From: Natrialba chahannaoensis JCM 10990
GTDB taxonomy: Archaea; Halobacteriota; Halobacteria; Halobacteriales; Natrialbaceae
Direction: 5' to 3'
Assembly: GCF_000337135.1 (NCBI RefSeq)
Contig: NZ_AOIN01000055.1
Coordinates: 4,663 to 46,081 of the forward strand
DNA: 41,419 bases
In this document: in pieces, positions 15,091 through 23,117 of the stretch
How positions within the stretch are numbered: the first letter of the stretch is position 1
Layout: each line of letters starts with the position of its first letter
Notes under the pieces: generated by a model
The model's input: only the letters and a program-made list of their open reading frames with translations
The model's database searches: none
Told to the model about the DNA's origin: nothing
Translations under genes and position numbers: made by a program

Positions 15091-17010
15091 ATGAGCGACC
15101 CCGGCCCGTCAGCCAGCCCTGAACATCACACACGCGCCAGCGACGACACCGATCGCAGCGGTCTGAGTCGGCGGTCGATGCTCGCCGCGACAGCCGGTCT
15201 CACCGTCTCAACGAGCGGCTGCATCCGCGAAATCCGGAGCATCGTCAACCGAAACGAGGTCGAACAGCTCTCACTGACAATCTCGACGGTGCCCGCCGAC
15301 GGCGACCGAGAAAGTATCCAGCTTGCCCGCGCCGTCGGATCTGCACTCGAGTCCGTCGGTGTCGATATCGCGATCGACATGCTCTCACACGAGGAGTTTC
15401 GGCGCGCAATACTCGTCAATCACGACTTCGATCTCTACGTTGGCCCCCACCCTGGAGACACGACCCCGGACTTCCTCTACGAACTTCTGCACTCGCGCTT
15501 CGCAGAGGAAGCAGGCTGGCAGAACCCCTTTGGACTGACGACCCTCTCCATCGACGACCGGCTGGAGGAGCAACGCGTCGCCGAGAACGGAGGCGAGGAC
15601 GACGAGAACGGTGACCGTGAGGATGCAATCACAGCGACACTCGAGTCGGTTGCGCGCGAGCAGCCGTTCGTTCCGATCTGTCGACCGACGGAGATCAGAC
15701 TCGCGCGTTCGGATCGGTTCGAGGGCTGGGGAGAGGGCCATCCAGCGACGCGCTTTGGCTACCTTGGTCTCGAGCCAGAGTCGAAGGATGCAGCGGCGGA
15801 ACTGCGAGCGGTAAACACGGATGCACGGCCGTCGCAGAACCTGAACCCGCTGTCGGCGGAGTATCGCGAGCGGAATCTCGTTGTCGGGTTGCTGTACGAC
15901 TCGCTCGCGGTGGCGCGGTGGCGCGGTGACGAACGCCCGATTGCTGGGGGCGAGCAGGTGGATGCCGACACTGGCACGGAGACCAACTCCGAGCTCGACC
16001 CTGACTCCGCGACCGACCTCACTCCGTGGCTCGCCGCTGACTGGGAGTGGACCGACGACGAGACGCTCCACGTCACCCTCCGGGAGGACTGTGCGTTCCA
16101 CGACGGCACGCCGCTCACTGCCGAGGACGTCGCTTTCACCTACGAGTTCCTCGCGGACACAACCCGCGGCAGCCGGCGCTTTTCGGCACCGACGCCTCAC
16201 TATCGGGGCCGCGTTGACGCCGTCGACGACGTGACCGACCTGAGCGAGACCGAACTCGAGTTCACCGTTGGGACGAGTCAACCGGTCGCCGAACGCGCAC
16301 TGGAGGTGCCGGTTCTCCCGAAACACATCTGGGACGAGCGCACGGCCCAGGCGAGCCTCCCTGGCGTCACAGTTGCTGAAGGGACGACCGAGGCGCTCGT
16401 CACTGACAACGTGCCGGCGATCGGCAGCGGTCCCTACCAGTTCGAGGACCGAACCGACCGCGAGCACGTTACGCTCGCGCGCTTTGACGAGCACTTCACG
16501 CGACGAGACGGCGTCGACCTCCCCGAACCGACGAGCGAGCGTCTGCGAATCCAGATCGACCCCCGCAGTACGTCCGCGATCGAACTCGTCGAGAGCGACA
16601 GTGCCGACGTGACGCTCTCGACACTCGAGTCCTACGTCGTCGACGACGTGTTCGAAGACGACGGGGACGTTCCAGAAACGACGATACTCGAGTCCCCCTC
16701 GTGGTCGTTCTACCACGTCGGATTCAACGCGCGGAAGGCACCGTTCACCAACCCGCGATTCCGGCGGGTGGTCGCCCAGTTGCTCGACAAGGAACAGCTG
16801 GTCGAGGAGGTGTTCCACGGCTACGCAGAGCCGATCGCGACGCCGGTCGTCGAGGAGTGGGTCCCCGACTCGCTCGCCTGGAACGGAAACGATCCGGAAA
16901 CGCCGTTTCTCGGAACTGACGGCGATCTCGACGTGGCGGCGGCGCGGGAGGCGTTCGAAGGGGCAGGACTGCGCTACGACGACGACGGTAATCTCCGGGT
17001 GAGACACTGA
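15091..17010 (+). CDS. Tat lipoprotein, circularly permuted SBP_bac_5-like (copy 2)
   Basis: 639 residues, paralogue of 12208-14115. Signal LSRRSMLAATAGLTVSTSGC has RR at 27-28 and lipobox Cys44. The C-lobe-like block (LSLTISTVPADGDRES, VGVDIAIDMLSHEEFRRAIL, DFDLYVGPHPGDTTPDFLYE, REQPFVPICRPTE) comes first. After about residue 240 comes the N-lobe-like block: LNPLSAEYRERN, LLYDSLAVARW, LREDCAFHDGTPLTAEDVAF, PAIGSGPYQF, NPRFRRVVAQLLDKEQLVEE. The end is VAAAREAFEGAGLRYDDDG, then six residues. This copy keeps the uninterrupted HDGTPLTAEDV motif. Its TGA overlaps the next ATG by one base. The start is the ATG 30-37 bases after a TATA box; the open frame extends upstream into copy 1 PAP2. Confidence 0.84.
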   Translation: MSDPGPSASPEHHTRASDDTDRSGLSRRSMLAATAGLTVSTSGCIREIRSIVNRNEVEQLSLTISTVPADGDRESIQLARAVGSALESVGVDIAIDMLSHEEFRRAILVNHDFDLYVGPHPGDTTPDFLYELLHSRFAEEAGWQNPFGLTTLSIDDRLEEQRVAENGGEDDENGDREDAITATLESVAREQPFVPICRPTEIRLARSDRFEGWGEGHPATRFGYLGLEPESKDAAAELRAVNTDARPSQNLNPLSAEYRERNLVVGLLYDSLAVARWRGDERPIAGGEQVDADTGTETNSELDPDSATDLTPWLAADWEWTDDETLHVTLREDCAFHDGTPLTAEDVAFTYEFLADTTRGSRRFSAPTPHYRGRVDAVDDVTDLSETELEFTVGTSQPVAERALEVPVLPKHIWDERTAQASLPGVTVAEGTTEALVTDNVPAIGSGPYQFEDRTDREHVTLARFDEHFTRRDGVDLPEPTSERLRIQIDPRSTSAIELVESDSADVTLSTLESYVVDDVFEDDGDVPETTILESPSWSFYHVGFNARKAPFTNPRFRRVVAQLLDKEQLVEEVFHGYAEPIATPVVEEWVPDSLAWNGNDPETPFLGTDGDLDVAAAREAFEGAGLRYDDDGNLRVRH

Positions 17011-17987
17011 TGCTAACGCAGGTTCTCCTCCAGTTGGTCGTCGTGGTCACGCTCATGGTGCTCGTCTCGATCGCGGTCTTCGTCGGCCGCTACCGGTTGC
17101 GAGATACGCGACTCGAGTGGCGCGCTCGCATTCGGGCGGCAGCACCGGTGTCGGCACTCCTTGCTGCCGTATTGCTGTTCAATAGTGTTGCGAGACAGTA
17201 CGGCCCCGACGTCTCCTGGATAATTCACTGGAATCTTACGTGGCCGATCTACGATGTCGAGGGTGAGTTCATCCTCTGGTTGCAGTCGTTCGAAGCGCCA
17301 GCGATTACGGCGTACTTCTCGTTCATCTACATCTACGGCTACGTCTTCTTGCTCGTCTTCCCCGTTATCGCCTACTTCGCGCTCTCGAATACGCGCCCGC
17401 TGCGCGAGCTCCTGACGGCGTACACGCTGAACTACGTGCTGGGGCTGGGACTCTACGTCTTCATCGTCGCCTACGGGCCGCGAAACATGATGCCGGAACT
17501 GGTGGACGCGCTGCTGTACGATACGTATCCCCAGTACCAGCACCTCACGCGGCAGGTCAACCGGAACACGAACGTCTTCCCATCGCTGCACACCTCGCTC
17601 GCGGCGACTGTGATGTTCCTGGCCTTCCGAACCCGAGCGATCTATCCGAAGTGGTTCCTCCTCGCGACAGGCCTTGGTGTCTCGATCGCGATCTCGACGA
17701 TGTACCTGGGTATCCACTGGGCCATCGACGTGGCCGCGGGAATCGTCCTTGCCTACATTTGCGTCGCGCTCGCGCACGTCCTGGTCGGCCGTTGGTCGTT
17801 CACGGCGTGGGTCGCGTCGCTTCGGGACTCGAGTACGAGTACGGGCGCAGATACAAACACGGGCGCGAACGCTGGCTTTCCTAAGACACCCCCGTCGGAG
17901 TCAACGTCGAAGTCACACTCACACTCGGACTCGGACTCGGAGCCAGAGTCTGAAACGGGTTCGGATCCCGAACCAGAGCGTGCCTAA
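17010..17987 (+). CDS. PAP2 family phosphatase / AUR1-like membrane protein (copy 2)
   Basis: 325 residues, paralogue of 14127-14996. It shares the motifs VAYGPRNMMPE, NVFPSLHTSLAATV and STMYLGIHWAIDVAAGI, with the catalytic His and His-x3-Asp intact and SR again ST, in about six transmembrane segments. It differs by a 55-residue hydrophilic tail rich in Ser, Thr, Asp and Glu, coded partly by GACTCG-type repeats (17913-17950). The start ATG 17010 shares its A with the stop codon of the lipoprotein gene (TGATG), so translation is coupled. The substrate may be a lipid or polyprenyl phosphate; this is inference. Confidence 0.85.
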   Translation: MLTQVLLQLVVVVTLMVLVSIAVFVGRYRLRDTRLEWRARIRAAAPVSALLAAVLLFNSVARQYGPDVSWIIHWNLTWPIYDVEGEFILWLQSFEAPAITAYFSFIYIYGYVFLLVFPVIAYFALSNTRPLRELLTAYTLNYVLGLGLYVFIVAYGPRNMMPELVDALLYDTYPQYQHLTRQVNRNTNVFPSLHTSLAATVMFLAFRTRAIYPKWFLLATGLGVSIAISTMYLGIHWAIDVAAGIVLAYICVALAHVLVGRWSFTAWVASLRDSSTSTGADTNTGANAGFPKTPPSESTSKSHSHSDSDSEPESETGSDPEPERA

Positions 17988-18103
17988 CCGCTGCGACAGT
18001 GCTGTTGGCCATGGCAGGAACTCGACGGCTCTGGGTGACGGAGTGCGAAAATGAACTGTGAGAACTGAGCACCGACGGTGCTCAGCAGTCAACAGCTACG
18101 ACG

Positions 18104-18526
18104 TTAGTTGTCTTCGAGCGCGTCAGCGATCCGCTTGAGTGCGCGAGTCTGGTCGCGCATCTCGTCGCGCAGTTGGCGAACTTCGCGGACGAGTTCCTCG
18201 TTGCCGACCTCCTCGCTGCCGCCTGGGCCACCGCCCATGCCGCCCGGACCGCCTGGGCCGCCACCCATCATACCGCCCATCATCTGTGCGAACGGGTTTC
18301 CGCCGCCGCCCATCCCGCCGGGGCCGCCGCCACCGAACGGACTCTCTGGGGGCTCACCCTCGCCGTCACCTTCTTCGGCGCGTTTCTCGCGGATTTCCTC
18401 GACGCGCTCTCGGAAGGATTTCTCTTCGCTCTCTTCACCCTCGTCGCCGCCGTCGCTACCGTTGTCTGGTTCGGTTTCGTCCGTCATATCCTCGGATTCT
18501 TGACCGCCGCGGAAAAGGATTGCCAT
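18104..18526 (-). CDS. Gly/Met-rich acidic hypothetical protein
   Basis: 140 residues in three parts. First is an acidic N-terminus ending in a charged helix (FRERVEEIREKRAEEG, about 38-53). A Gly/Met/Pro-rich low-complexity middle follows (GGMGGGGNPFAQMMGG, about 64-103). The C-terminus is a predicted coiled coil (LVREVRQLRDEMRDQTRALK, about 112-131). The Met-Gly-rich centre recalls hydrophobic self-association segments, but I do not recognise a named family. It is convergent with the second PAP2 gene and divergent from the MOSC gene. ATG 18526 gives MAILFRGGQ; ATG 18487 (MTDETEPDN) is a possible alternative. Confidence 0.7.
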   Translation of the reverse strand: MAILFRGGQESEDMTDETEPDNGSDGGDEGEESEEKSFRERVEEIREKRAEEGDGEGEPPESPFGGGGPGGMGGGGNPFAQMMGGMMGGGPGGPGGMGGGPGGSEEVGNEELVREVRQLRDEMRDQTRALKRIADALEDN

Positions 18527-18642
18527 GTTTTCGGGGTCGTTGACGTATCCTTCCTCGCCTCACGGGGACGCGGTCAAGAACCAACCCAACCTGTCGCTTC
18601 GCAAACCCAACGACTATCTCAGTTCAACGCCAGAGCGACCGT

Positions 18643-19149
18643 ATGACCGGACGGATTCACGCGATTCACATTGCCCCCGAACAGGGCGCGCCGTTAGAGT
18701 CAGTTGAACGCGTTGAGGCCGTGGCCGGCCGCGGGCTCGCGGGCGATCGCTACTACACCGCTGAGGGAACGTTCGAGAACTGCGAGGGCAGCGATCTCAC
18801 GCTCATCGAGCGCGAGACGCTCGCCGCCGTCGAACAAGACTACGATATCGACCTCGAACCCGGCGTCCACCGGCGAAACGTCACGACGGCTGACGTTGCA
18901 CTGAACCACCTCGTCGGCAACCGCTTTCGCGTCGGTAACGCCGTCTGCGAGGGGATTGAACTCTGCGAGCCGTGTTCGTATCTCGAGCGCCATCTCGAAC
19001 GCGAGGGCGTCCGCGACGCGCTCGTCCACCGCGGCGGCCTGCGCGCACGGATACTCGAGAGCGCGACACTCGAGACGGGTGACCAGATTGTCACTGTCAC
19101 CGCCGATAACAGCGAGACGGGAGACGAAAAAGAGACGAACCGAACATAG
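18643..19149 (+). CDS. MOSC domain protein
   Basis: 168 residues forming a single MOSC (Moco sulfurase C-terminal) domain. It has VEAVAGRGLAGDRYY near the start, LTLIERETLAAV, HRRNVTTADVALNHLVG, and the Cys-bearing loop IELCEPCSYLE, where the conserved Cys binds sulfur or a molybdenum ligand. MOSC proteins handle molybdenum-cofactor sulfur or reduce N-hydroxylated compounds. No Moco genes are nearby, so the exact role is open. A short acidic tail follows the domain. Confidence 0.87.
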   Translation: MTGRIHAIHIAPEQGAPLESVERVEAVAGRGLAGDRYYTAEGTFENCEGSDLTLIERETLAAVEQDYDIDLEPGVHRRNVTTADVALNHLVGNRFRVGNAVCEGIELCEPCSYLERHLEREGVRDALVHRGGLRARILESATLETGDQIVTVTADNSETGDEKETNRT

Positions 19150-19230
19150 ACGGCACCCACGCCACACCTTCCTGAATCGGCACCGTTTTCGCCGCTCGCT
19201 CCTGAGGCCCGACCAACGGCGACATCTCTC

Positions 19231-20028
19231 ATGAACGAGCGAGGCAGTCAATCACTGATGGATCAAGAAACGCTCGACCGGCGCGTCCAGGCCGGTGAAA
19301 CACCGCAGTGGGTCGCCGACCACTGGGACTCCTTTCAGGAGGGGCTGCTCGGCGAACGAAACAACTCGCCGTTTCCCTGCTTCTTCGGCGCGGAATCGGT
19401 CGCCGCGGGCGAGCCGCTGTACACCGCCGTCCCGTCGATGAGCGATGCCAACGCCCTGTTGACCCTGCGCGATCGGGTACTCGAGTACCTCGATGTCTAC
19501 CAGGACCACGCGGGACGCGCGTCGCTCGTCACGTTCTTCAAGCCGCCCGAGGACCCGCTTTCGGAGCGCGAGTATCACGACGCGCTCTGGCACATTCTGC
19601 AGACGCTGCACCTGCACGATCCAGAGCCTTGGCCCGAGGACATTCCGACGGATCCCGACGACAAGCATTGGGAGTTCTGTCTGGGCGGCGAGCCGATGTT
19701 CCCGACCTGTCGGGCACCGTTCTACGACACCCGGAAGAGTCGCTACTGTCCGATCGGCCTCGAGATCACCTTCCAGCCGCGGGCGCTGTTCGAGAATTTG
19801 AACGTTACTGCAGAGTACGAGGCCGGTCAACGCGCCCGCGACGTGATCCAGGACCGTCTCGAAGAGTACGACGGCGTCTGCCCGCATGCTGATCTCGGCG
19901 ACTGGGGCGTCGACGGCGACCGGGAGTGGCCCCAGTACATGCTCTCCTCGGATGAGGAACAAGCGCCCACCGAGTGTCCGATCACCGTCACGCGGGACCA
20001 TCCGAAGCCGGCAGCGAGGTTGTCATGA
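19231..20028 (+). CDS. YqcI/YcgG family protein
   Basis: 265 residues. It matches the YqcI/YcgG family in [40 protein letters not shown] followed by [28 protein letters not shown] and [15 protein letters not shown]. The conserved FPCxFG and CLGGExMFPTC cysteines suggest a redox or metal role, but the activity of the family is not established as far as I know. Its TGA overlaps the next ATG by three bases (ATGA), so it forms an operon with the isochorismatase-like hydrolase. ATG 19258 (MDQETLDRR) is an alternative start. Confidence 0.83.
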   Translation: MNERGSQSLMDQETLDRRVQAGETPQWVADHWDSFQEGLLGERNNSPFPCFFGAESVAAGEPLYTAVPSMSDANALLTLRDRVLEYLDVYQDHAGRASLVTFFKPPEDPLSEREYHDALWHILQTLHLHDPEPWPEDIPTDPDDKHWEFCLGGEPMFPTCRAPFYDTRKSRYCPIGLEITFQPRALFENLNVTAEYEAGQRARDVIQDRLEEYDGVCPHADLGDWGVDGDREWPQYMLSSDEEQAPTECPITVTRDHPKPAARLS

Positions 20029-20609
20029 CCGACGCGGCTACCTCGTCACCCCCAACCGACACAGACCTGGACGACGCTGCACTCGTCCTCGTCGACTTCC
20101 AGACGGGCTTCGACGACTCCGCCTGGGGCACACGAAACAATCCCAACGCTGAGGATCGAGCCGCCGAGTTGCTCACACACTGGCGCGAGACGAAGCGCCC
20201 CGTCGTTCACGTCCGCCACGCTTCAACAGAGGCAGCGTCACCACTTCGGCGCGACCAGCCTGGATTCGCGTTCAAACCCGCCCTCGAACCGCGCGACGAC
20301 GAGCAGACGTTCGCCAAGTCAGTCAACGGCGCGTTCGTCGACACCGCACTCGAGTCCTGGCTGCGCGAGCGCAACATCGAATCGCTTGTCGTCGCCGGAC
20401 TGACGACGGATCACTGCGTCTCGACGACGACGCGGATGGCCGAAAACCGTGGCTTCGATGTCCACCTGGCCGCCGACGCGACCGCGACGTTTGATCGGAC
20501 GTTCGACGGCGAGGAGTTCGACGCGGAGACGATGCACAGAACGGCGCTGGCACAGCTAGATGGTGAGTTCGCGACGGTCGTACGAACGGCGTCGCTGGTC
20601 GACAGCTAA
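20025..20609 (+). CDS. isochorismatase family cysteine hydrolase
   Basis: 194 residues with the isochorismatase-like fold. The catalytic Asp is in [12 protein letters not shown] (about 20-31), the Lys in the FAKSVNGAF segment, and the nucleophile Cys in [20 protein letters not shown]. The Cys-bearing GxxTDxCV motif is that of nicotinamidase/N-carbamoyl hydrolase relatives. The natural substrate is unknown. Start ATG 20025 lies within the stop of the YqcI/YcgG gene (ATGA), implying translational coupling and perhaps a shared detoxification role. Confidence 0.87.
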   Translation: MTDAATSSPPTDTDLDDAALVLVDFQTGFDDSAWGTRNNPNAEDRAAELLTHWRETKRPVVHVRHASTEAASPLRRDQPGFAFKPALEPRDDEQTFAKSVNGAFVDTALESWLRERNIESLVVAGLTTDHCVSTTTRMAENRGFDVHLAADATATFDRTFDGEEFDAETMHRTALAQLDGEFATVVRTASLVDS

Positions 20610-20643
20610 GAACTGGCTCCCGAGAACGGAGAACACACCCCTG

Positions 20644-21420
20644 TCAGCCGAACGAGCCAAGCGACGACTGCAACTCCCGCTCTGTCTCGCCGTCCTCGAG
20701 TTCGTAGCCGACCAGATCACGCATGTCGACCGCGTAGGTCGTCCCACCCTTCTCGACCACGAGAATTCGCCCCTTCACACCGCGAACCGTGCCCGACACG
20801 ATTGTCTCCCGAACCGGCCGGGACTCGAGTACGGGTTCGAATTCGTAGTCGAACTCGAAGCGCTCGATGACCTCGAACTCTGCAAGCACGTCGTTCCAGG
20901 CGTCCTCGTCGACGCTGCTCGCGAGGGCGGCGATCTTCGGGCCGGTACGGACGCGGTCGACGAGCCACTCTGCGATTTCGGCCTCGATTTCGCGGGCGAT
21001 CTTCCCGTTCGAGACGGTGTGGATATGCGCCGCTCGGTCGGCTCCCTGCTCGCGGAGGCGCGTTTCGAGCCGCCAGCTTCGGGTGACGCCAACCTTGAAC
21101 GTATCGGGGGCGAAGGCGGCGATGTAGACCGCGTGCTCCTCGTAGCAGTCCATCTCGTCCTTCAGGCAGGTACCCGTACAGCGGGCACAGACCCAGGTAC
21201 TCGTGTGGAACTCACAGTACGGTGCCGACGCGCGGTCGCAGGCGATGTGGCCGGCCTCGCCGATGGTGCCCGCGCAGTGGCGCTCACCGAGCGCGTAGGT
21301 CAGTTCGTCGCCGGACTCGAGTGGCCGGTGCTCGATGTCGTTGCCGTCAGCGTCGCCGTCTGCGAGGAGGAGAGCCGAACCGCGGCCGCTCGGCTCGTAG
21401 CCGACCACTTGCACGCGCAT
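20644..21420 (-). CDS. DUF2797 domain protein
   Basis: 258 residues. The N-terminal half has three Cys/His groups (HCAGTIGEAGHIACDRA, PYCEFHTSTWVCARCTGTC), consistent with bound zinc. The middle has a GIY-YIG-like core (HAVYIAAFAPDTFKVGVTR followed by LETRLREQGADRA). The C-terminal part (about 190-255) is a beta-rich region (GTVRGVKGRILVVEKGGTTY). This order fits DUF2797, and a nuclease-like activity is suggested by the Y...Y-I...K-V-G...R motif, but I do not know that it has been tested. ATG 21420 gives MRVQVVGYEP; the open frame extends to 21507 without family features. Confidence 0.8.
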   Translation of the reverse strand: MRVQVVGYEPSGRGSALLLADGDADGNDIEHRPLESGDELTYALGERHCAGTIGEAGHIACDRASAPYCEFHTSTWVCARCTGTCLKDEMDCYEEHAVYIAAFAPDTFKVGVTRSWRLETRLREQGADRAAHIHTVSNGKIAREIEAEIAEWLVDRVRTGPKIAALASSVDEDAWNDVLAEFEVIERFEFDYEFEPVLESRPVRETIVSGTVRGVKGRILVVEKGGTTYAVDMRDLVGYELEDGETERELQSSLGSFG

Positions 21421-21570
21421 TCGTTGGTGGTGGGGGCAAATATACTCCTCGCTGTCGTTACGAACGGGCCCGACTCGAGTGGCGCGCGTACTCGAGTTCA
21501 CCGCCAATACAGGTTCGTCTTACCGGTCACCCGGACGAACAATTATGGGCCGTGGGGGAGATGCGGACGT

Positions 21571-21918
21571 ATGGCACTCGATGGAGAACTCGACGCGACA
21601 GTATCGTCGGGCGCGACGGGACCGGATGCCGTCACGCTCGCGTTTACGGTGCGAAATGAGGGCACAAAGACAGAAACGCTGCGGTTTTCGGACGCCTGCA
21701 AGGCAGAGTTCGTCGTTCAGGACGAGGGCCGAGAGGTCTGGCGCTACACGGACGGGCGGATGTTCGCCCAGATGCTGAGTGCCGATGAACTCGATCCGGA
21801 CGAAGAGACGACCTACGAGGCGGAGTGGGAAGAGCCACAGTCGGGTGAATTCACCGTCGTTGCGGAGTTGCAGGCGCGGGGGACGACGTGTGAGGCGCGG
21901 ACACAGCTGACGATGTGA
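21571..21918 (+). CDS. BsuPI-like proteinase-inhibitor domain protein
   Basis: 115 residues with a beta-sandwich pattern typical of the BsuPI (intracellular proteinase inhibitor) domain: VTLAFTVRNEGTKTETLRFS, then AEFVVQDEGREVWRYTDGRM and YEAEWEEPQSGEFTVVAELQ. In Bacillus the founding member inhibits an intracellular serine protease; in archaea the partner is unknown. No signal peptide is seen, so it is cytoplasmic. It is divergent from the DUF2797 gene across a 150-base spacer. Confidence 0.75.
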   Translation: MALDGELDATVSSGATGPDAVTLAFTVRNEGTKTETLRFSDACKAEFVVQDEGREVWRYTDGRMFAQMLSADELDPDEETTYEAEWEEPQSGEFTVVAELQARGTTCEARTQLTM

Positions 21919-22179
21919 GGCTCTTGGGCTAACATTTGAGGGGTGCCGAACTAACGGTTTGAGAGCTCTTGAGCTGCTCGGCTCTTTGTGCGTTGTAGTC
22001 TGAAACGTGGGAACTGTGATCGCTGCCTCGCCATCCGTGAGCGGAACGGACGGGTAGTGGACGTCGAACAGAAGCGAGTGGACAACCGGACTACCAATCC
22101 TAAATATTGATTTTCGATGTCAAACATCTTCTTTCCAATTCCCGAGTCCGAGTTCCCGGTTCGACAGAAACAACGAAGT

Positions 22180-22187
22180 GAATAAAC
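22180..22187 (+). promoter_or_regulatory. TATA-like box of cbiX
   Basis: GAATAAAC lies 24-31 bases upstream of ATG 22211, so a leaderless start at the second of two nearby ATGs (22205 and 22211) is favoured. Confidence 0.45.
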
Positions 22188-22210
22188 CATCCCCCTCCTA
22201 ACGAATGGAC

Positions 22211-23116
22211 ATGCAAGCGCTGGTCATCGCGGCACACGGCTCGCACCTGAATCCGGATGCCTCGACGCCGACGTACGCCCACGCGGACACGATCCGCGAG
22301 ACGGGCGCGTTCGACGAGGTTCGCGAGGCGTTCTGGAAGGAGGAACCGCACTTCCGTGAGGTGATCCGCACACTCGAGTCCGACGAGGTGTTCGTCGTCC
22401 CGCTGTTTATCAGCGAGGGCTACTTCACCGAGCAGGTCATCCCGCGAGAGCTCCGCCTCGGTGGCTGGGAGCCCGACAAGTGGGAGTCAGACGGCACGAG
22501 CGCCTCACAGGTTACCCTCGAGGCTGAGGATGTCGGCAAGACGATTCACTACTGCGGCCCGGTCGGTACGCACGACGCGATGACGGACGTGATCGTCCAG
22601 CGCGCCGAAAGTGTCACCGACGACCCTGACGTGGGCGAGGGCTTCGGCCTCGCGGTGGTCGGTCACGGCACCGAGCGCAACGAGAACTCGGCAAAAGCAA
22701 TCGAGTACCACACCGAACGCATCCGCAAGCGAGATCGCTTCGACGAGGTCAAGGCGGTGTTCATGGACGAGGAACCGGAGGTGGACGACGTGACGGAGTT
22801 CTTCGAGAGCGACGACATCGTTGTTGTGCCCCTCTTTATCGCCGACGGCTACCACACGCAGGAGGACATCCCCGAGGACATGGGACTCACCGAGGATTAC
22901 CGTCTCGGCTGGGACGTCCCCGCCGAGGTCGACGGCCACCGCATCTGGTACGCCGGCGCAGTCGGCACCGAGGGCCTGATGGCCGACGTCCTTCTGGAGC
23001 GCGCCGCCGACGCGGGTGCAGAACTCGGCGACGCGATCGACCGCGTTCGTCAAATCACGAGCCCAGCGAACGGTGCTGACGGTGATGCCAGTCGACACAG
23101 CCAGGCGGGTGACTAA
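22211..23116 (+). CDS. cbiX: sirohydrochlorin cobaltochelatase CbiX, long form
   Basis: 301 residues with two CbiX halves. Each has a metal-binding His motif, LVIAAHGSHLNP in the first and LAVVGHGTERNENS in the second, and each has the product-site block VVPLFISEGYFTEQVIP or VVPLFIADGYHTQEDIP. It inserts Co2+ (or Ni/Fe) into sirohydrochlorin in early cobalamin or tetrapyrrole synthesis. The double-domain form contrasts with the small archaeal CbiX(S). It is followed one base later by a DR2241-type Fe-S protein, a frequent partner. ATG 22211 fits the TATA spacing; 22205 is the in-frame alternative. Confidence 0.88.
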   Translation: MQALVIAAHGSHLNPDASTPTYAHADTIRETGAFDEVREAFWKEEPHFREVIRTLESDEVFVVPLFISEGYFTEQVIPRELRLGGWEPDKWESDGTSASQVTLEAEDVGKTIHYCGPVGTHDAMTDVIVQRAESVTDDPDVGEGFGLAVVGHGTERNENSAKAIEYHTERIRKRDRFDEVKAVFMDEEPEVDDVTEFFESDDIVVVPLFIADGYHTQEDIPEDMGLTEDYRLGWDVPAEVDGHRIWYAGAVGTEGLMADVLLERAADAGAELGDAIDRVRQITSPANGADGDASRHSQAGD

Positions 23117-23117
23117 G

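Larger units (their letters stand above)
12208..17987 (+). repeat. tandem duplication of an SBP-PAP2 gene pair
   Basis: Two head-to-tail units, each one permuted SBP_bac_5-like lipoprotein followed by one PAP2 membrane protein (12208-14996 and 15091-17987). Copies match along their whole length but have diverged, with different linkers and tails and 11-base spacing against 1-base overlap. Order and orientation are identical, so the pair, not the single gene, was duplicated. Confidence 0.85.

Noticed and set aside
15385-17007. 540-codon antisense ORF opposite the second SBP gene
   Set aside because: Arg/Val-rich shadow frame; the plus strand encodes a lipoprotein with signal peptide, family motifs and a paralogue.
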